DNA from: Cunninghamia lanceolata | Lineage: Eukaryota > Streptophyta > Pinopsida > Cupressales > Cupressaceae | DNA: 64,000 bases | Reading direction: 5' to 3' | Assembly: GCA_027924645.1 (NCBI GenBank) | Contig: BSBN01000334.1 | Coordinates: 8,302,501 to 8,366,500, forward strand | Part shown: positions 37,352 through 47,985 of the stretch, piece after piece | How the letters are laid out: the number at the start of each line of letters is the position of its first letter | How positions within the stretch are numbered: the stretch's first letter is position 1 | Program-made: the position numbers and the translations under genes | Notes under the pieces: model-generated | What the model saw: the letters and a program-made list of their open reading frames with translations, nothing else | The model's database searches: none | Told to the model about the DNA's origin: nothing

Positions 37352-37779
37352 CGACGCTCACCAAGGTGATACACTAGGTCTAATCAATCCTTTTTGCAAA
37401 AATCATGGCATTAAGTCTTTAGCTCCATCAACTTAGTAGTAGTCATCTATTAAGACCTACTTTGGACACCAGTTTAGAACTAGGAATAATATCTATTGTA
37501 AAATCAAAAACTCTTTTTGGGGGCAGACCTGGAAGGTCTTCCCCAAACATATCCTAAAAATCATGGAGAAAAGGGTACACTTCAAAAGAAATTTCCTTAA
37601 TTTCCTTCTCCTCTTCATCTTTTACCTCCTCCATTTTAACTACAAATATTTGACATCCTTGCCGTTTTGCTCTTTTCAATTGCATTGCAGAAATTTACCT
37701 AATTTTTGTTATTCACTGAAAACTTTGGATAAGGACAACATTTCCATCATCATCTAGGCATTCTACTATTTTGGAAAGA

Positions 37780-39266
37780 CAATCAACTTTTACCTTATGC
37801 TGAGATAACCATTTCATCCCTAAAATTACATCATAGGATTCTATAGGTTCTAGCTATGGGTTGACCTATGTCGAAAAAGTAGATAGGGTTAATCTGGCAC
37901 AAGCATTGCTCTATCTGAGATCTTGACTAGTTTTCAAACTCTATTGTCCATGAATTATCCATGAAACTAGATTTCCTAGACATTTTATCAAGTATTCTAG
38001 GGTTCACAAAATTTTTAGTTGTTCTTGTATCTATAAGAATAGAAATTGGGGTTCCAAAAAGAGTACTTGTGGTTTTAATAGGAGTAACCTGATACTCAGC
38101 TTTACAACTATCAAGAGCATAATGAATCCTTTGCCAATAATTTGTTTATTGTGAAGATAAAGGTTTAACTCCATAAGAATTCCCTTGACTCTTTGTGGAA
38201 CACTGGTTAGCATAATGATCTCCTCTAGATGTGAAACACCCTCTAGGAGGACCTCTCTTTCTTGAAGATCAGTTAGAATTATCATCATTATTTTTAGGAT
38301 TGAAATCCATGTTTCCATCCCTAGATTCATTTCTGTTAAATCTAGAACTTTTACCATGGTTCCTTCTGGATTCCTGATTCCTGATTCTCTTTTTGAAGGA
38401 TGTCGAAGGATGACTCCAGTTAAATTTCTTTCGAGATCTTTCTTGATACACAGAGATAGATTTGAGCTTTTGCTCTTTCTTGATGGATTTCTCAAAAACT
38501 TGGTCCATGGTTGTGGGTCCACGGACATCAAATTCTCTACCAATCTGAGCATTCAAGCCCATGATAAAATTCCTTATTCTGAATCTCTCATCCTTCTGAT
38601 ATTGTGGCATGTACTTAAACAATCTAGTAAATATTTTTCCTAGTATTTAGTGATAGTCATATCTCCTTGACACATATTTTAAAAATCTATTAATTTATGG
38701 TCAGAATAAAGTTGGGGCAACCACCTTTTCCAGAATATGAGCACAAATTGATCCCAAGTTAGACTTAAGGAACTCAATCCTAATTCCATTTTCTTGTTCA
38801 TCCACCATGTGGATGCTTCTCTAGCTAACTGGTATGCTCCCCATACAGCTTTGGTGATCTCAAAACAATTTCTTATCTCAAAATATTTTTGCATCTCTAT
38901 TAGTCAAGCCTCAACTACATCTCCACTCACCATTCCATTGAACTTAGGAGGTATAATTTTCTTCATATCTCAGGCTAGCTCGTTGGTAAGATGAGTTTTT
39001 GCCTGATTATGAATTAGTGAGTCTTGATTATTTACTCTTGGTTCACCATAAAAATTAGATTCTTCTCTTCCTTTAGAGTGATATTCTTGATTGGTTTTTC
39101 CCCCTCTAAGTTCTTGTTCTAGGTTTTCCAATCTTCCTTTTGTTTCATTTAGAATTGACAAAATTTTATCTAATTTTGCCATGTGATTATTCTCACAATT
39201 TGGGCCATCTGGGTTCCCTCCTAGTTGGTTTCTAGTATGTTTCATAAAATTACCACACCTAATCAT
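37780..39266 (-). pseudogene. Element B: gag and protease, decayed
   Basis: 38970-39266 is the N-terminal gag with a coiled-coil-like stretch (LDKILSILNETKGRLENLEQEL). 38679-38894 is the retrotransposon gag domain (ASTWWMNKKMELG, SLTWDQFVLIFWKRWLP). 38269-38622 is a basic C-terminal region, and near 38200 a zinc knuckle reads CFTSRGDHYANQC. At about 38000-38050 the protease site reads ILIDTRTT, where DTGA is usual. Frames are separated by stops and shifts. Confidence 0.8.
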
Positions 39267-39503
39267 TTGTATAGAAATTTATCAAAACATGTAACTTTTT
39301 GATACACTATCATAAAAGTACAAGTTCATAAATGTAGAAACTCAAAGATTCATCACATAAACATTTGCTTACTCAAAAAGCCAAAACTTCACTTCATTCA
39401 CTTTCAATATTTTTACATCCTTATTCTAATACAACACTTTTCTTTCTCTTTTTTTTGTGTAAAAGAAATTTCTACATATCACTTTCTGATAGAGGAATTT
39501 CCT

Positions 39504-39893
39504 CTAGAGTTCCTCTACTCTGTCAAAATCAAGTAACACAAACTTAGTAGGTGGATGTACTAGTGAATACTTCTTCAACACCTCTTTACCCATAATAAGC
39601 ACATCTTGACCACACCTGAAAGGCGTGTCAAGATGAGCAGATGGTTTACTAATCTTAACAATAGTAGGGGTTGGCAACCCTTTTGTCTCATCAACACATT
39701 TCATCCTTTCCAAGCAAATACGTTTGAGTGCATCAACAAGTGTTTCAAAATTAGTGACCCAAGCTTCCATTGGATAACTCATTGTTTCTTTCATCTCTTG
39801 TTCAGGAGATGGCTCTTTCTTAATGGTGATCTTAGGCATTTCACTAAGTTTTGTTTTCTTGACTTGCTTTCTTGTCCTTCTGTTTCCCGCCAT
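39504..39893 (-). CDS. Extra ORF between 5' LTR and gag of element B, function unknown
   Basis: 129 codons with ATG (39891-39893) and a TAG stop, lying 109 bp inside the right LTR and before gag in the same orientation. The N-terminus is basic (NRRTRKQVKKTKLSE), the middle acidic/Pro-rich (KKEPSPEQEMKE), and the C-terminal half looks globular (HLDTPFRCGQDVLIMGKEVLKKYSLVHPP). I recognise no domain. It is intact although the element's pol is riddled with stops. It may be an upstream gag segment or a captured host fragment. Confidence 0.5.
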   Translation of the reverse strand: MAGNRRTRKQVKKTKLSEMPKITIKKEPSPEQEMKETMSYPMEAWVTNFETLVDALKRICLERMKCVDETKGLPTPTIVKISKPSAHLDTPFRCGQDVLIMGKEVLKKYSLVHPPTKFVLLDFDRVEEL

Positions 39894-39987
39894 TCTGGCA
39901 CAAGAACAAATGTTTTATCATTAACATATCTTGTCAATATTGTGAAACCTCACAATGAGCTCCAAGGTCCAAGTGTTGAACCAGGTA

Positions 39988-40000
39988 GCTCTAATACCAT
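39988..40000 (-). other. Element B primer-binding site
   Basis: Minus strand ATGGTATTAGAGC, one base inside the right LTR. It resembles the Met-tRNA site TGGTATCAGAGC with one change. Confidence 0.8.
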
Positions 40001-40001
40001 G

Positions 40002-43000
40002 TGTAACATCCCAACTTGAATATTAGAAATCCTAAAACACAATTGCAACAAAAATCTCACTTTTTTGTATAATTATCTATAATCAAAGATATTACATTTT
40101 CAATTTCAAGTACAATAAATATATTCAAAAGATGGTCGCTTCACATGTGACTAACCAAAATTTCACATATATTAAATGGTCATATTTATTATGACATACA
40201 ATTTTATCAATATCATATACAAGATAAGTAATGTGTTCCCATTCACATGTCTTCAGCAGTCAACTGTAGGACAGAGAGAGCATCATCATGGTATTTTTTC
40301 TCCAACCATAGACCGGTGGTCCCCCACATACCTTCCTACTAGAACTGGCCCTTCCATTCACAAGGGTAATATATAATGAGAATCAACTGATTCTTTATGC
40401 CATCTGAGAACTAGTGATGTGTCCTAGCTAATGACAATGAGGTTTACAAATCTAGTCTATCTCTAGCTATCTATGACCCATTCTGGTTGTTTAGCTATCT
40501 GGTACACTGTGAACCAACAATGCAAGCAATGACTTTTTCATTACTTTGGCCAAAGTTTTATATAAATATATAGTCGTATATTCACTTACTCTTTTCTTGA
40601 CTTGGAGATAACATTGTTATTTCTCAATTTATATCATATATATGAAATAATTATTTTTTACTTGCTTATACCATAGTGGTCTTAAAGACATACCATAATC
40701 CCTTATCTACTAGTCATATTGACAAGTCTAAGGTGAGAGCTTAGGTGACTATGTAACATACATTGAGTCCTTCTTTGCATCCTTATAATCATGGGTCTAT
40801 GACGTCCTATCATCTACTCAGTGACATGTCTACCTATTTCCATGCTCATCTATGTTCTTCTACACAAACAAGATTTTGATATTTAAGCCATAGGATTTAA
40901 CAATTAAAGACTCTATCTGTTTTGATCTAAGAATATAATCATTCGACTCATAATCTATCTAAGATAAACTATAACTTCATAATCCTACGAATTGAATATA
41001 GTTCCTATGTGTATAAAAGGAGATATATAAAATAACAAATAATCTATATCATGACTTTTCATTGCCAAAGTGAGTTTATCTCTCAACAATCTTGTGGCTA
41101 AATTATTATCCTAAGATTGGGTTAAAGATTATTCCTCTCCAAAACTACGATATAGGTAGTTTAGAATAACTCTAAAATGGCATCTAAAAATAATTCATTC
41201 TTCTTGATATACTTAGAAATAGTGGTCTAATGTCAAGTGCTCCTACACAATGACTTTGACTCATTAACTAGCATTTTAAGCTTTCAAAACACACTCTATT
41301 CCTTCTTGATTAGCTACTTCTATGAGAAGAATACTTTGTTTAAGAGAAATGACCTTCTCTTAGGTCTCTCAATAAGTCTTCCATTAGTCCATACTAAATT
41401 ACTACAACTAAAGCATGGTTTTATTTAGCAGTCAATCCACTACATTGTTGACCTATTCTTTTCATAGTCATCCTCTATATTTCTTAGCACAATCAGTCTA
41501 CACATTAGGCACAGTCGACCTACACATCTAGGCATAGTCAGCCTACACATTTAAGCATAGTCAGCCTCTATACTTACACATTCAACCTCTACATTTAGGT
41601 ACAATTAGCTTCTACACTTAGGCATAGTCAGCCTATACATTTTCATTGCTAAACTGAGGTTGCAATACATTTAATACCTATATTTGAATATCATAAAGAT
41701 TTGATACAGTCTTTTGATTGTTGCATTGGCGAAGCTAATTGTGCTTCATTAACAATGGAAATGATATATGTTTAAGACATAGCTGAGTGATTCTCTAAAT
41801 CAGAGATATGGAAATGTATAACATTTCCTATATCATTTACTACATGATGAGGAATAAATATTTATACAGAGTTAATATAACTCTTCCTCTCATCAGGTTA
41901 GCTATAATGATATAGAAAATAATTCTCTATAGAGGATAAACAACAAGTTTACTTTCACTATGCTTCACAGTAGCCTACTAGCAAATAGACAATCTAAACA
42001 TAAACTCTTTTCATTTATAGTTACAAATTTAATCAAATGAAAAGTAGATGTATTCTATCATATTCTACTGAATATAGCGAACTTACTTGTATAGTGATAT
42101 AGGCTAAACATTATTATTTCCTTCTCGTTACCTTTACCAGGCCTACATTCCTATATCTCATCTACTCTCCTAAGCTACGAGCCCTTCTCTGCATACTCAA
42201 TTCCTATCTTCTCCTCTACTTGTCCCACTCACCCTTGGTTATCACATATAGTAAATACATCACAACAAATTTCTCTCCACTCCCTTGCAATCCTTCACAT
42301 GCAAAAAAAGTGGAAAGAATGGAGCTATTGCTCCTTCCTCCACTCCCCAAGCATCTAGGAAGTATGCCTAGGTGAATAAAGAGAAACTTTTACCTCTACC
42401 AAACATGACCTTTAACCAAGACAATAATAATAATAATTTCAAAATAGATAATAATAAACTTATCTAATAGATGTCACTATTGCAGACTCTTGAAAGCTAA
42501 TTATGCTTATTTGTAAGCACAATTATCGATACATGGTTCTCACAAAGTCGACTAGGATCTTATCAATAAAATTAAACCTATTTAGCCAATTACTCACGTC
42601 GACTTGGCATCCAAAGGCATACACCAAGTTTCTATCTGACAACGAAAAGGATTTTAGCCTTCATCTTAACGATGACATATATTGACAAGAATAAATATGA
42701 CCTCACTACTAATCACAAATATTTCTAAGATGATCAGAGACATAGGGATAGAGACTTAATCTAAATCTAACTTTTCCTCTACTAAGTATATGTGTGTGTG
42801 TGTTTTAAGATGGCATAAGGATTGTTGCATTCACGTGATCTATCATCCTCTCCATGGTGATACTCTCTCTCCTTATGTTGGAGGGAAGAAATCACTATTC
42901 ATGCATCCACCTCAGTCGCACGATAGTAGTTAGTCCATTACATCATTAACCATGTGATAAAAAATAACATCATAAACAATTATTCTTTGCATATAAACTA

Positions 43001-43117
43001 ATATAAAGAAAATGCATTTTATATCATTAATTTAATCATAATATATTATCTGACTAACTATCTATCTTCTCAAAAATAATGAAAATAAATACAATAGTTT
43101 AAAAATGGGGTGTGACA
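40002..43117 (-). repeat. Element B 5' LTR (right)
   Basis: 3116 bp, TGTAACATCCC...GGGGTGTGACA on the plus strand, followed by TSD AGAAT (43118-43122). It has the empty site of the poly(A) retroposon near 42470 and a shorter minisatellite at 41463-41641. Confidence 0.9.
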
Positions 43118-43560
43118 AGAATATAGAGTTGTCTTCTGTCTTTGGATACCACAATCTTTAAGGAATTTTTCAAACTCATTAGAGTGAAATTCACTACCAT
43201 TATCTGTCCTTAAACATTTAATCTTCTTTTCAGTCTACAACTCAACCATTGCTTTAAATTTTTTGAAATGACTAAAAGCATTAGCTTTACTCTTCAAAAA
43301 GTAAACCCATGTCCTACTAAAATCATCAATAAAACAAACATAACAAACTGATTTACCAATAGAAGGAGCATCAACTAGACCAAATACATCTGAATGAATC
43401 AAATCCAAAATTCATGAGGACTTATGAGAGCTCAAGTAAAACTGAACATGATTTTGCTTTCCATAAATATAATGCTCACAAAAGTCAAATTCAAGACTAC
43501 AATCACTCAACCCATTAACAAGGTTTTTATTTTTTAAGGTCCATAGACCTTTCTCCTATG
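43118..43560 (-). pseudogene. Element A: integrase, N-terminal part of core
   Basis: The minus strand reads GKQNHVQF-like and VYFLKSKA blocks and then RTDNGSEFHSNEFEKFLK, the second catalytic Asp of copia integrase, right up to the AGAAT target site of element B. The core is continued at 21342. Scattered stops show decay. Confidence 0.8.
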
Positions 43561-43907
43561 TAGTGAAGTCTCTGGTGCTATAACATGGTCTTCTTTACAA
43601 GAAACTTTGATTCGGTAGATAGAGCACCCTTAGGTACCCATAAGCCACAACCATCGATAGAAGAGGAAACCATCTCTTTTTTCAGCAATGTAGTCTCTGT
43701 CTTAAACTTATCAAAAGTACTATTGCACTCAACCATGCATGCATCGAGCTAGTACAATGTACCCAACCCGCTTCCTCTTGCTAGCACCATTTTCCCACTT
43801 AAGAAAAATGTACATGTACACCAGCATCTATTAGCTTGCTAACAGATAATAAATTTCTTCCTATTCTTGGGATATGCAAGACACCATCAAATAATCTAAC
43901 TCTACAA
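43561..43907 (-). pseudogene. Element A: pre-integrase region, decayed
   Basis: Lies between protease and integrase. No long open frame remains, but position and weak similarity (e.g. a stretch reading GRNLLSVSKLI in frame fragments near 43840) fit the GAG-pre-integrase domain. Confidence 0.5.
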
Positions 43908-44240
43908 TCAAAAAATTTCACATGAATATACTTGCACAGCCAACAATGTCAAGGAAAGAATTATCACCCAAATACACCTTACCACTTTCAGAATTTCCAT
44001 ACTTCTGAACCAATTTTTGTTAGAAGTCATGTGGAAAGATGCCCCTGAGTCAATCAACCATGCAATACCACTTGGATGAGTGGCCAAGGCTACACTAAAA
44101 GTGTCTCCATCTTCCTTCTTAGACTTAGAATTAGAATTTTGCTTCTTCTTCTTCTTATTTTTCTTCTTTTTCTTCTCTTCTTTATAGTCCTTTTGGAAGT
44201 GTTGAGTTTTACCACAGTTCCAACATATCACCTTGGACAA
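43908..44240 (-). pseudogene. Element A: zinc knuckle and protease
   Basis: 110 codons. The zinc knuckle reads CWNCGKTQHFQKDY, where the last Cys is Tyr. A Lys-rich linker follows, then an intact protease site IAWLIDSGASFHMT. The Lys-rich linker is encoded by a run of CTT/TTC repeats (plus strand 44140-44180). Confidence 0.85.
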
Positions 44241-44443
44241 ACCAGGAGATTTTCATCTCCCCTTATTCTTGGACTTGGAATGGCCATGTTTCTTTTTATT
44301 CTTGCCTCATCCTTTTGGTCTTCCTCAAACACTCAAAGCCTCTTTGACATTTAGAGAGACCTTCCTTTTCACTTCCTCAGAGAGTATAGAACCGACAGCA
44401 TCCTCCATCTTCAAGGTGACTAAAGTGCTTCCTATGGCCATGA

Positions 44444-44785
44444 CTAGGCATCCCATGAGTCTGACAATGAACATAGCAAAGTTTGACACCTTTCTTCTTC
44501 TTCTTCTTCTATTTTAACCCTAGATGAGGTCAACTGAGTCACCAACATATTGAAAGCTTCCATATGCTCATAAATATGTTCACCTTCTTCCATTCTCAAG
44601 CAATACAACTTCTTCCTTAAGAAAATCTTATTTACTAGAGATTTGGCTTGATATATTTCACCAAGCTTCTTCCATAGCTTCTTTGAAGTGGGTTCTTCAT
44701 GAACATTTATTATTATTGAGTTTGCAAGGCATAGTTTTATGAGACCTTTAGCTTTTCTATCTATTACATCATATCTTGTAGCCAA
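44444..44785 (-). pseudogene. Element A: gag
   Basis: 113 codons of copia gag (UBN2-type): DRKAKGLIKLCLANSI, SKKLWKKLGEIYQAKSLVNKIFLRKKLYCLRM, and EHIYEHMEAFNMLVTQL. The start and end are broken: the N-terminal part is read in another frame up to about 44935, and a Glu-rich run EEEEEER reflects a CTT repeat. Confidence 0.8.
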
Positions 44786-45040
44786 AGTTGGCTATGTAGG
44801 CCTTTGTAAATTATCATCCACAACATCCCATAGATCTCGATCAATCAATAGATCTTCCATCTTCAACTTCCACATTTCAAAATTCATGCCAGAAAACTTC
44901 TCTACCTCAACTCTTCCAGATCTACTCCCCATCTATACTATCTTGCAATACATAATATGAAAATACTATGCATAAGCTCCCACTCAAACTTAATTAGCTC
45001 AAAAAATCATGTACCCAACAAATAGAACCAAAATTGGTCA

Positions 45041-45053
45041 GGCTCTAATACCA
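45041..45053 (-). other. Element A primer-binding site
   Basis: Minus strand TGGTATTAGAGCC, matching the Met-tRNA site of plant copia elements with one change. It marks the inner edge of the 5' LTR. Confidence 0.75.
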
Positions 45054-45703
45054 TTTATAAGGAATAAAAGGTGTGCAGAAACCCTTCCTATGCTAACCTT
45101 GAGAGGAGTGTTGTGCAAATTTCAAATTAATTATTACAGAGATTTCAAGAAACACATGAAATAACATAAACAGAATAACAGTAAACCATAACTTAGTGAT
45201 TTACGTGGGAAAAACCATTTGGGAAAAAAACCCGACACTCCAAAACCTGCACAATGTATTATCAAATCTTGAAACAAATTACAACACACTTGCAATGCAA
45301 GTTCTTATAGGGGTCTTCACCTCAACTCAATCTAGAGGAATTTCGGCAACATTCTGGCAACATACAGACTTGCAAACTAAACTCTCACCAATAACTATCT
45401 CAAAGTACCAATATAAATATAATATTACATTGCATATGAGAACCTTCTAGAGATAAAACATTTCATTTTAGAAACATCTAATAAAATAGATAATGACACC
45501 CGTCATAAATCTCATAGCCAACTTATCTCTATCTCCATGCAAAAGATACTTCTCAAAATAGCCGCTTTGCACCTATCATAAAATCTTGTTTTCTTAGCTC
45601 TCTCTACTTTTATTTCCATGCAATGTTAAGACAAAATTTTTTTTAATCCTTTTTATTTTTATCTTTTTTAATTTTTTTTTTTTAAAGCCCTTTATTTCTA
45701 ACA
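45054..45703 (-). repeat. Element A 5' LTR
   Basis: About 650 bp on the minus strand, starting TGTTAGAAATAAAGGG and ending next to the primer-binding site. It contains the GGTTTTTCCCACGTAAA stretch common near the transcript start of plant copia LTRs (plus strand 45202-45218). The inner end reads TTATAAA rather than CA and is uncertain by a few bases. Confidence 0.7.
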
Positions 45704-45737
45704 AGAAGTTGGAAAGCCATAAGGTTGGACTTCACAA

Positions 45738-46670
45738 CTAAACTATCATACTATACGATAACGGAATCGCCAAAGATTTTGGTAGCTCAAGAAGTCTTTT
45801 TCCACTTTTTCTAAGCTCTCCTCCATTCATCTCGACTGCTATAATCTTGAAAAGCTCAAGCGCAGGGAAAGAAAAAGAAACAACTCTGTGTGCAAGATAC
45901 TCCATTAATAATGTCCATTGCAACCCACTTCGCATCCCGAGATCAATTACATGAATTTTCCTTGCATTCACCACGACGTCTATGATTGTCTGCACAGACG
46001 TGAACTGCAACACTTTGCTATAGGGAAGAACTCTAATAAAGTAAGCAACGATACTACAATATTCATTTTTGTCATATTCACTGTCAATATTGAAGGCAAA
46101 ATCTGGGACTGGTTTAGTTGCGTTGTTTAATATGCTGAGAGTCTGGGGTTGGATTCTATCCTGTAGAGCGCTGAAGATATAATAGGCGAGCCTCTGTGTA
46201 GGATTCCCCAGATTACAAAACAAATTCTTGCATTTGCTCACCAGCCGAGCAACGCGATCATATTTCTCATATTTCTCGTTGCCGATCATTCCTGCAGAGG
46301 CTAACAGAAGTTGAACCAATTCCAGCCCCTTCTCTTTCTCTCCATGCAGAGCCTCGGGATCAAGGCCATCACTAGCGCATATTTATTTATTTATTTATTT
46401 TTAAACAAAAGATACGAATACGGAATTTATTAAAAATAAAAATCACGAAGTACAGAGTCAGGCCTAGCCAAAGGAAACATTTCATGGTATTGTCTATGGA
46501 CGTCACCAGATATTGGTCACGCTCAGTACCATCTGACTCGCAGAGTAAGGAGTTAAATGAGTAATCCGATATGGATAGAGGAGGAATTCCGTTGTTAGAT
46601 ACACACATCTGTTTATTTGCTGCAAATTGGCTTTCAATATTCACTCCAGGAATTGGAATCAGGGCGGAAA
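45738..46670 (-). pseudogene. Second GRAS copy, truncated and patched
   Basis: 45738-46319 is 193 codons nearly identical to the first copy, from the start of leucine heptad I through IHVIDLG to leucine heptad II, still open in frame. 46485-46644 matches the N-terminus. Between them about 237 bp of the gene (corresponding to 6218-6454) is missing and replaced by a ~90-bp LINE-tail fragment. The PFYRE and SAW regions are absent; homology ends about 45740, some 40 bp from element A. A 9-bp tandem duplication adds three codons (KYEKYD). Without the C-terminal half it cannot make a functional GRAS protein. Confidence 0.9.
46381..46469 (-). mobile_element. LINE 3'-tail fragment inside the GRAS pseudogene
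   Basis: The minus strand reads LGLTLYFVIFIFNKFRIRI and then AATAAATAAATAAAT, the end of a plant L1-type LINE with its A-rich tail. It replaces about 237 bp of GRAS coding sequence. No clear target duplication is seen, so it fits insertion coupled with target deletion. Confidence 0.5.
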
Positions 46671-47046
46671 AATGCTAGATTCCAAACGATCTACACCAGA
46701 CAAAAAAAAAATGTCATCTTTTGCTGCAATATTAATGTCGCCATCACACCAAATACAACTAGATACATACAAATTCGGCATAAATCGGTAGACTGATTTG
46801 AACGGGTCGGAGTAAAGTCATTACAATGATTTCGTTTCAGATCTTATTGTTTAAAGGATAATGTCAGCTAAGCTTGAAACTTCCTCCGACTGGCGAATCC
46901 TGCACTGTCACATAAAAGCGACATTATTATGGATGAAAAGTGAATATTTCGATCGCGCATTACTAAAAACTGACTTCTAAACGGAACAAACCACATCTTT
47001 AATTATTTAACTTTCTTTCTTTTAGTGAGCTTTACAGATTTTAACT

Positions 47047-47053
47047 TTATATA
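47047..47053 (-). promoter_or_regulatory. TATA-like sequence of the duplicate promoter
   Basis: Minus strand TATATAAAG, preceded by GGGCACG, at the position equivalent to the first copy's 7111-7118. Confidence 0.4.
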
Positions 47054-47150
47054 CGTGCCCAATCAAAACATTTCGAAACATATATTTTTGTCCAATGTTA
47101 AATTCTCATGTAGAGTTCTTCCGTACATTATATTTTTAAAAATATTAATT

Positions 47151-47500
47151 ACCCTAGAAGCGTTCTACAGTCACAGTTGGCTGGGATGAGAGTACTCATT
47201 TTTTCTGCCTAAATTTAAAAATATAAATTAAAATACCAAAAAAAATAAAAAATAAAACTTAAGAAAATCAAATAAAAAAAACTAAAATATAAATTAAAAA
47301 GTGTGAAGGAGAAAACGCTGGAACCAAAAAATAAATTGGAAAAAATAAAAACTAAAAATCACAAAAACTATCGAACCAAAAAAGAAATTAATTTAAAAAA
47401 AAAAAAACAAAACAAAAAAAAACATTGCAAACCAAAAAAAATGAGAAAATCAAAATAACTATGAAAAAGGTTATCCCCCGACTACTTTAGATATAATTTT
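47151..47500. mobile_element. A-rich insertion in the duplicate promoter
   Basis: About 350 bp absent from the first copy. It opens with a mixed-composition stretch (ACCCTAGAAGCGTTCTACAG) and then becomes extremely A-rich on the plus strand with few T. No target duplication is resolved, and it has no coding content. Its class is unknown. Confidence 0.4.
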
Positions 47501-47787
47501 TAAAATATAAATATACTATTATTTTTAAAATTCATAATATCGTCCAGTTTCTAACTTATTTTAACTATGAAGTATGATTTTAAATGTTGATTAAATTTTT
47601 TTAGAGCGTTTTTAGAAACATTCTAATTTAATAATGTTTAATAATATTTAGAGTGATAGTGAATTTGTGATATATTTTATGTCACAATCTTTTAAATTTT
47701 TACAATTTGTTTAAGATTTACATTTTATGAAGTGGTTCATAATGTAATGACTAGTGTACAAGTGAGAAGTTTTGGTGTGAATTTCGG

Positions 47788-47985
47788 GGAAGAACTTAAA
47801 CAATGCATCAGCTATCGAAAATTTTGCCAACGGGACGAAATACATCGACCATTAGCAAAAACATCTTATTTGGATTAGTCGACCATTATAAACAGATCAG
47901 GTTGAATGGAATTTGTAAATTAAATCAAAGTCAAATTTTTTGTAAACAACCGACAGGACAACGTGCCAGCTCTTTACGTGAGGCA
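47788..47985. mobile_element. 198-bp insertion with 9-bp target duplication, class unknown
   Basis: Flanked by GAATTTCGG (47779-47787) and GAATTTTGG (47986-47994). The first GRAS copy has the empty site GAATTTTGG once, at 7511-7519. The insert begins GGAAGAACTTAAAC and ends TTTACGTGAGGCA. Its ends are not clear inverted repeats and there is no A-tail. A 9-bp duplication is typical of Mutator-like elements, but the family is not established. Confidence 0.6.

Larger units (their letters stand above)
21343..43117 (-). mobile_element. Element B: Ty3/gypsy retrotransposon, del/Tekay-like, with 3.1-3.2-kb LTRs
   Basis: LTRs at 21343-24584 and 40002-43117, TSD AGAAT. The minus-strand primer-binding site ATGGTATTAGAGC (39988-40000) abuts the right LTR. 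The minus-strand polypurine tract AAGGGGGGAGATA (24585-24597) abuts the left LTR. Gag, protease, reverse transcriptase, RNase H and integrase follow in gypsy order from 39.3 kb down to 24.6 kb. The integrase C-terminus carries the VKVQWxxxxEEATWE block of del/Tekay chromoviruses. Element C interrupts it at 24955/35043. Without C it measures about 11.7 kb, unusually LTR-heavy (over half LTR). Coding parts are decayed except an extra ORF before gag. Confidence 0.9.
11787..45703 (-). mobile_element. Element A: Ty1/copia retrotransposon split into three pieces
   Basis: Copia order (gag, protease, integrase, reverse transcriptase, RNase H) can be read on the minus strand across three segments: 43118-45703, 19975-21342 and 11787-12602. 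Elements B and G separate them, and each is bounded by an exact 5-bp duplication. When one copy of each duplication and the inserts are set aside, the integrase and reverse-transcriptase frames run on across both joins. The net length is about 4.8 kb, normal for copia. The 5' LTR and primer-binding site are at the right end. The 3' LTR is not clearly found; only 14 bp of LTR-like start (TGTTAGAAATAAAG) is seen at 11787. It is the outermost and oldest element of the nest. Confidence 0.85.

Noticed and set aside
47788..47985. SINE or organelle-DNA origin for the 198-bp insert
   Set aside because: No A-tail or polymerase III boxes seen, and organelle insertions normally lack a 9-bp target duplication; left unclassified.
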